Source: Balaenoptera acutorostrata (Eukaryota > Chordata > Mammalia > Artiodactyla > Balaenopteridae). Taken from it: a DNA stretch of 64,000 nucleotides. The stretch is from positions 35,008,428 to 35,072,427 of the forward strand of contig NC_080081.1 of NCBI RefSeq assembly GCF_949987535.1. Reading direction: 5' to 3'. Positions 58,797 through 64,000 of this stretch are shown here, one piece after another (the first letter of the stretch is position 1; each line of letters begins with the position of its first letter). A program made the translations under genes and the position numbers. Below the pieces are notes generated by a model, which had not been told where the DNA came from, ran no database searches, and saw only the letters and a program-made list of their open reading frames with translations.

Positions 58797-59194
58797 TTTT
58801 TTTTTTAAAGATGGGGAGGGGTCAATGACCCAGTGAGGTATTTGCCTTCCCCACTGACTGGGGGCGGGGCGTGAGGTGTCCCTGGCATTAGGACTGTCTG
58901 GTTTCTCTTTATTTATTTATTTATTTATTTTTGGCTGTGTTGGGTCTTCGTTTCTGTGCGAGGGCTTTCTCTAGTTGCGGCAAGCGGGGGCCTCTCTTCA
59001 TCGCGGTGCACGGGCCTCTCACTATCGCGGCTTCTCTTGTTGTGGAGCACAGGCTCCAGACGCGCAGGCTCAGCAATTGTGGCTCACGGGCCCAGTTGCT
59101 CCGTGGCATGTGGGATCTTCCCAGACCAGGGCTCGAACACATGTCCCCTGCATTGGCAGGCAGATTCTCAACGGCTGCGCCACCAGGGAAGCCC
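58797..59194 (-). mobile_element. CHR-2-type SINE carrying a transduced 3' flank
   Basis: On the minus strand a full SINE body (59,194 to about 58,932) and its (aaat)n tail (to about 58,910) are followed by about 100 bp of unrelated, CpG-bearing sequence and then a final A run. A perfect 15-bp direct repeat taggcttatgctttt (58,782-58,796 and 59,195-59,209) encloses the whole 398 bp, so SINE and extra sequence were inserted together. The open frames across it are not genes. Confidence 0.9.
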
Positions 59195-59224
59195 TAGGCT
59201 TATGCTTTTATTAACAGAAGACAG

Positions 59225-59425
59225 AATAGCATGGAAGCTAAGTGTGGGCTCGAGCCAGACAGCTTATGTTTGAATATTAGCTTTACTGCTTATCCTAGCT
59301 ATGTGATGGCAGATAAATGTTGTGTGCCCCATAGTTTTTTTGTGTGTGTGTGTGTGAGGATTAAATTAGATTATCCATATATGGTGCTTAGAATAGTGCC
59401 TGGTGTGTGGTAAGTATACAGTAAT
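59225..59425 (+). mobile_element. MIR SINE with an inserted (TG)n
   Basis: MIR order: ctcgagccagacagcttatg, tttgaatattagctttactg, cctagctatgtgatggca, then (TG)8 at 59,341-59,356, then gaggattaaattagattatc, gcttagaatagtgcctggtg. Confidence 0.85.
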
Positions 59426-59539
59426 CTTTCCCTTCTCTTAAAAATGAAATTTGAATGAATATTTAAAGCATATTTGCTTAAAGTGGTACCCACTTATTCT
59501 GCCTGTAGCAGGTCGTAGGATTAATTCTTTATTCCTGAT

Positions 59540-61310
59540 GAGCTCTGTTCGAATTATTCTTAGTAATTTTTAAAAATATTCCAATATTTTCATCACGAAA
59601 ATATAGTTTTAACCTCTTCTGTTACACATCCTTTCGAATTTTAATGCTTTCTTTTTCTTGTTACAATTCTCTCTTATTCTGGTTTGCAAAAGTTTGTCTA
59701 TTTTATTGATCTTCTTCAAAGAACCAGCTTTTGGTGATATTCATGAAACCAATTTCCTTATTATCTTCTGCTCCATTATTTTTTGTATTTATCTCTATTT
59801 TTTATATTGCTTTTGCTTCTTGTTCTTCAAAGTTTTGAACAATAGGTGGATTCCTTTATTTTCAGTCCATCTTAATTTGAAATTAATACACATATCTTAA
59901 CATATTACAAGCAATACTTTGGCTACATCATACAGCTTTTTTTTTTTTTTAATGGGAAACACCGTTAGCTGTTACCTGATGTATAGCTTATAAAATATGC
60001 TTTTAAAAATTATTTTATTGAGGTTTTCCTTTGGACTCTAACGTCAATTTTGTAACAATTTCATGTGTTTTGAATAAATGCATTCTCTTTGACACATTCA
60101 AAATGGTCAGTGGATATATTAGTTCCACACAATTTTGTTATTCATATCTTAATATTTCTTAGTTTTCAGGTTTTAATATATCGGTTGCAGAGGGAAATTT
60201 GTCACATCTTTCAGTATATATGTTATGTATTTGTCATTTGGCCCCTTTCTTTTCTCTTTTATATTTCAAAGTATATATTGATGAACAAAAAATTTTAACA
60301 AAATATAAAGTGTAGTCCAATTTTGACCTGAATTCTATTTTGCCTGACATTACTAGTGCTAAAATTGGTTTCTGTTAGTAAATATACCTTGATAGGTATA
60401 TTTTTTTCAAATCAATTATATTTATATGTTGATATGTATGTAATTTTGCTTTTTTTAAACTTCTCATATATAGATTTTCATTTTCCCACATTATGGATTT
60501 TCTTTTAACAATGTTGGATAATTTGTATCTTTAATGAAGGTATGAACTCAGTTTTATTTGTTAAGATCACTCATAAATTTGGGTTTGTTAACATGCTGTA
60601 CTATCATTTTGTTATATTTTCTTTTATGGTTTTACATTTTCACCACTTTCTTTCTTCCCTTTATTTTTTCTTTTCTAGTGGTTTAGGGGATGAATATCCT
60701 ATTTCTAGTTTCCTTGTCACTATTTACCAACATTTAACACATAAATATTTTTGATCAATATATAAATAATGATCATCTATATCTTTCTTCTGAATAAGAC
60801 AAGAACTTTGCTATTAACCTTCTCCCCAGACATTCCACACATATCCTGCCTCAAACACCAGTCATGATCATCTGGAGAGTTAGTGACAGAATTATAATCA
60901 TGTTTAAACAGAGTATTGTATGGACTATTAACCCTGAGTATTTTTTTATCTGAAATATCTTTATTTTGTTGTTTTTGTTGTTTTCACATGTAAATGAAAG
61001 TTTACATAATTAATGAAACTTAGGTTTAAAATTATGGTTTCTTACAAATTTGTTAAATGTTTTTTAGAATCCTGAAAAACTTTTTTTCTTTTCACTCTAC
61101 AAGCTTTTAGGATGTTCTCTTTATCCATGCAGCGCTGAAATGTCATGATTTATCTAATTGTGTGCCTTTTCTATTAATCCCATATGGTATTTTGTGCAAC
61201 CTTCAATCTGAAGACTTGTGCTTTAGTTCTCAACTATTTTCTTCTATTATTTTCTTGATTATTTTTACTCTTTTATTCCCTTTCGGGACTTTTAATTTTC
61301 TAATTATTTA
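59540..61310 (-). mobile_element. Ancient L1 (ORF2 N-terminus and ORF1-like part), antisense
   Basis: 59,690-59,790 (tctattttattgatcttctt, aagaaccagcttttggtgat) is a hallmark of antisense L1 ORF2. 60,320-60,430 resembles the endonuclease part, and 61,180-61,300 (ttttgtgcaaccttcaatct, ttagttctcaactattttct) resembles an old ORF1 in reverse. Heavily decayed. Probably several ancient fragments rather than one. Confidence 0.6.
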
Positions 61311-62040
61311 AAACACATTTGAGAGCAGTTTTAAGTTCATAGCAAAACTGAGCAGAAGGTACAGAATTTTCTGTATAGCTTTTCTCCCACACATGCATAG
61401 CTTCCCCTTTTATTAACATCCCCCGCCAGAGTTGTACATTTGTTACAATCAACAAACCTGTATTGACACATTATAACCACCCTAAGTCCATAGTTTACCT
61501 TAGGGTTCTCTCTTGGTGTTGTATATTCTATGGATTTGCACAAACACATGTAATCATAATTATAGTCTTATATAGAGGATTTTCACTGCCTTAAAAATTC
61601 TCTGTGTCTCACCTTTCATTTTTCCCCTACTCACCCCAACCCCTGGCAACCACTGATATTTTTTCTATCTCCATCATTTTGCTTTTTCCAGAACATCATA
61701 TACTTAGAATCATAAAGTATGTAGACTTTTCAGACAGACTTCTTTCACTTAGGAACATGCATTTAGGATTCCTCCATGTCTTTTTATGGCTTGATAGCTC
61801 ATTTCTTTTTAATACTGAATCATATTCCACTATATGGATATACCAGAGCTTATTCATGCATTCACCTACTAAAGGACATCTTGGTGGCTTCCAAGTTTTG
61901 GCAGTGATGAAAAAAGCTGCTATAAACATCTGTATGCAAGTTTTTGTGTGGACATAAGTTTTCAACTACTTTGGGTAAATTCCCAAAGTGTGATTACTGG
62001 ATCATATGCAAGTATTCTTTTGGAAATTTTATGAGGTAAA
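61311..62040 (-). mobile_element. Ancient L1 3' end, antisense
   Basis: Order: gagcagttttaagttcatag, gcttccccttttattaacat, gtccatagtttaccttaggg, caacccctggcaaccactga, attcctccatgtctttttat, gctgctataaacatctgtat, gattactggatcatatgcaa. The minus-strand frame of 89 codons at 61,965-61,696 is a decayed ORF2 C-terminus. Confidence 0.8.
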
Positions 62041-62124
62041 GGTTAGAATAAATGATCATGCTCTCCATCCTTTCCCTTTCAGAATCTTTCTGAGATGATC
62101 TAGAATCTGATACACCATCAAGCA

Positions 62125-62390
62125 TGGCTGCTAAGAGCACACACTCTGGGGTCAGATTACTTAGGATCAAATGCCAGTTAGTTCTCCTACTTCCTAGCTG
62201 TATGACCTGAGGGTTATTATTTCATCTTTCAAGCAGAAAATTCCTCACCAGTTAAAATAAAATAAAGTGGAACTACTGATATTTGTTATGTTATTGTAGA
62301 GATTAAATCAGGTAATGAATATAAAGTACATAGCATAGTGCCTGTCACATAAATTTTTGATGTCTATTAACTATCATTGTTGTTGGTTGA
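62125..62390 (+). mobile_element. MIR SINE, nearly full length
   Basis: MIR order: ggctgctaagagcacacact, ctggggtcagattacttagg, tcaaatgccagttagttctc, ctagctgtatgacctgaggg, agattaaatcaggtaatgaa, gcatagtgcctgtcacataa. Confidence 0.88.
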
Positions 62391-63499
62391 TATTCCTGAA
62401 ATTTTGGGAATTCTTAATATGGGCTAATAGTCTCTAGTGTAGATGTGTGGATTATCTTTTCTGGGAATTAGTGGTTACCTAAACCATAGTCCCACCTTTT
62501 TTTTTTTTTTCCACATGCACTAGATCCACCGCTATAGTTTGTCTCTAAATATCACTATTACTAATGCTTAGGACAATCAGGGAAAGAAGGAGAATCTGGG
62601 CCACCTAACTGCTCCAAATGCATCTCTCTGGTTTATCACCCCAAGACAGTGACACTGCTTATTGATTCAAGACCTGGTCTTTCTCCAATGTTTCTGCTCT
62701 GTCATATTTCAGCCTGAATGTGTTTAGGACTCAAGTTTACTCCAGTTTTGTTCTTCATAGATTTTCTAACTTTAAGAATTCATTATTTATGGATAACTGA
62801 AAATGTAATGTACTTTTTTATCAGAGTCAGTATGGATTTGCTCTTCTTTAAAATATGCTTTCTGTTGTATCATGAGATTTGGGGTAGAAGGAAGTCATTG
62901 ACCCCCTTAAACCAATCTCAACTGTTTGTTGGGAGTGTCTTGAATTAAGTTTTTCAGTTTATGTTTGATGTTCTGCCCATCCTCCATGCCTAGTTTCTAT
63001 GATCTATTCTAAGCAAGGGGCTCTAGTGGAAGTACACCCTTGGCTATGTGGACTTTTATCATGGTTCCCAACCAGTCAGAGACACCAGAATTCCAGCAGT
63101 GTTCCTAGGAGAGTTGTCCTGCTTGAAGACCATTACAAACCTTTTCACTTTTTGGTTTCAAGGAATCAAATATTTTTCTAAACCTCTCTCCTGTCCTTCA
63201 ACTCTTGCTGTTCCTCCTCATAGACAGTAATATAACTGCTTGAAATTTATTAACATTAGTTACAGCTTGAACAGGCATTAGGCCATATTTCTTGCAACAG
63301 TACATTATAATATAGAACATAAAATTTTCTTTCTTAAGCTAATCTTGAGAAAAACTACAGACATCCCTTCCATGTTGTAAAAATATAAGCTGTTTTCTAA
63401 ATAACCCACTGCTATTTAGTCTTACTAAAAAATTCAAATTCCATTTAGCCAATAATTTTGAAAAGTAAAATAAAGGGACAAACACATGTTCTTTGGAGG
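62391..63499. other. Unassigned DNA
   Basis: No gene recognised. A T run lies at 62,499-62,510. Overlapping plus frames of 60-76 codons at 62,718-63,230 show no motif. Confidence 0.3.
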
Positions 63500-63690
63500 T
63501 GTTACTTGCCAAGCACTTTAAAATATTTTATTCTTTAATGTTCAAAATAATCCTATGAAGTAAGTGCACTCTCATTTTACCAAAGAAATAGTTGAGTTTC
63601 AAAGAATATAAGTAACATGTCAAAACACCAGGAAAGGCTACAAGATGGGTCAGAGATATAAAGTCTGCTGGACAACAAACCCATTTCACA
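63500..63690 (-). mobile_element. MIR SINE, antisense, diverged
   Basis: Reversed MIR order: ttgccaagcactttaaaata, caaaataatcctatgaagta, ctctcattttaccaaagaaa, agtttcaaagaatataagta, then an internal gtcagagatataaagtctgc. Confidence 0.7.
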
Positions 63691-64000
63691 TAATTTCACA
63701 GTTACAGGTAAGCAATTAATAAATGAACCCTTTAAGCAATAGAGGTTACTTGCTTCTTTTTAAGATTTACATGAATGTCATATATTACAATATAAAAATA
63801 TATATGACTACAAAATACACTCAAAAAAGAAATGATTAGAGAGTGTGATATTTCTATATCAGGGGAGGAACTTATTGAAAATGTACACATAAATCTTTAG
63901 CCTGAGACTGAAAAGAAAATAAAATCTGTTATACATCATTCCCTTAATCTAGTTACCTTTAATGATAAAATTCTAATATGTTTAATTCATTTTTCTTTTT
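63691..64000. other. Unassigned AT-rich DNA
   Basis: No gene or repeat recognised up to the window end. Confidence 0.35.

Overview
This window is nuclear DNA from a mammal, most likely a cetacean (whale or dolphin) or a close relative such as hippopotamus. The evidence is the set of tRNA-derived SINEs that open with a head like cttccctggtggcgcagtgg, the CHR-1/CHR-2 type known from whales, hippos and relatives, together with L1 elements of the cetartiodactyl type. No ruminant BovB or Bov-tA and no pig PRE-1 sequence was noticed. The DNA is AT-rich, and almost every long open frame is a frame through a SINE or an L1. I find no intact host gene; the window reads as an intergenic or deep intronic desert.

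Layout. 1-3,600: an old antisense L1 cut by three CHR SINEs and a polypyrimidine tract. 3,600-7,700: mostly unassigned, with two protein-like open stretches of unknown origin at 5,700-6,380. 7,713-8,880: a truncated L1 carrying a CHR-1-type SINE. 8,998-9,669: a solo class I ERV LTR with a 4-bp target duplication. 9,870-16,140: old L1-like, CR1/L3, MIR and MLT1-type LTR remains. 16,140-17,030: an old L1 hit by a younger L1 with an inverted 5' part (twin priming). 17,046-18,050: a processed pseudogene of RABEPK on the minus strand. 18,051-22,570: ancient repeats, an L1 tail that seems to carry a 3' transduction, and a second ERV1-like LTR. 22,570-26,095: an old sense L1 split by a younger L1. 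26,100-35,440: mostly unassigned, with MIRs, a hAT-like MITE and a short L1. 35,459-37,910: an antisense L1 with an odd 5' junction, then an old L1 holding an A-tailed retrocopy of an unknown RNA. 38,981-46,099: a structurally full-length L1 (7.1 kb, 17-bp target duplication) whose ORF1 and ORF2 are both broken. 46,117-62,040: mostly old antisense L1/HAL1 pieces, two more SINEs (one with about 100 bp of transduced 3' flank), MIRs and a GC-rich old L1 5' UTR. 62,040-64,000: MIRs and unassigned DNA.

Nothing here works together as a pathway. The common thread is L1 enzymatic activity: it made the L1 copies, mobilised the SINEs, the RABEPK mRNA and the unknown RNA, and left target duplications that can be read at many junctions. 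Family names come from recognition of sequence, not from a database search; exact subfamilies and the edges of old repeats are approximate.
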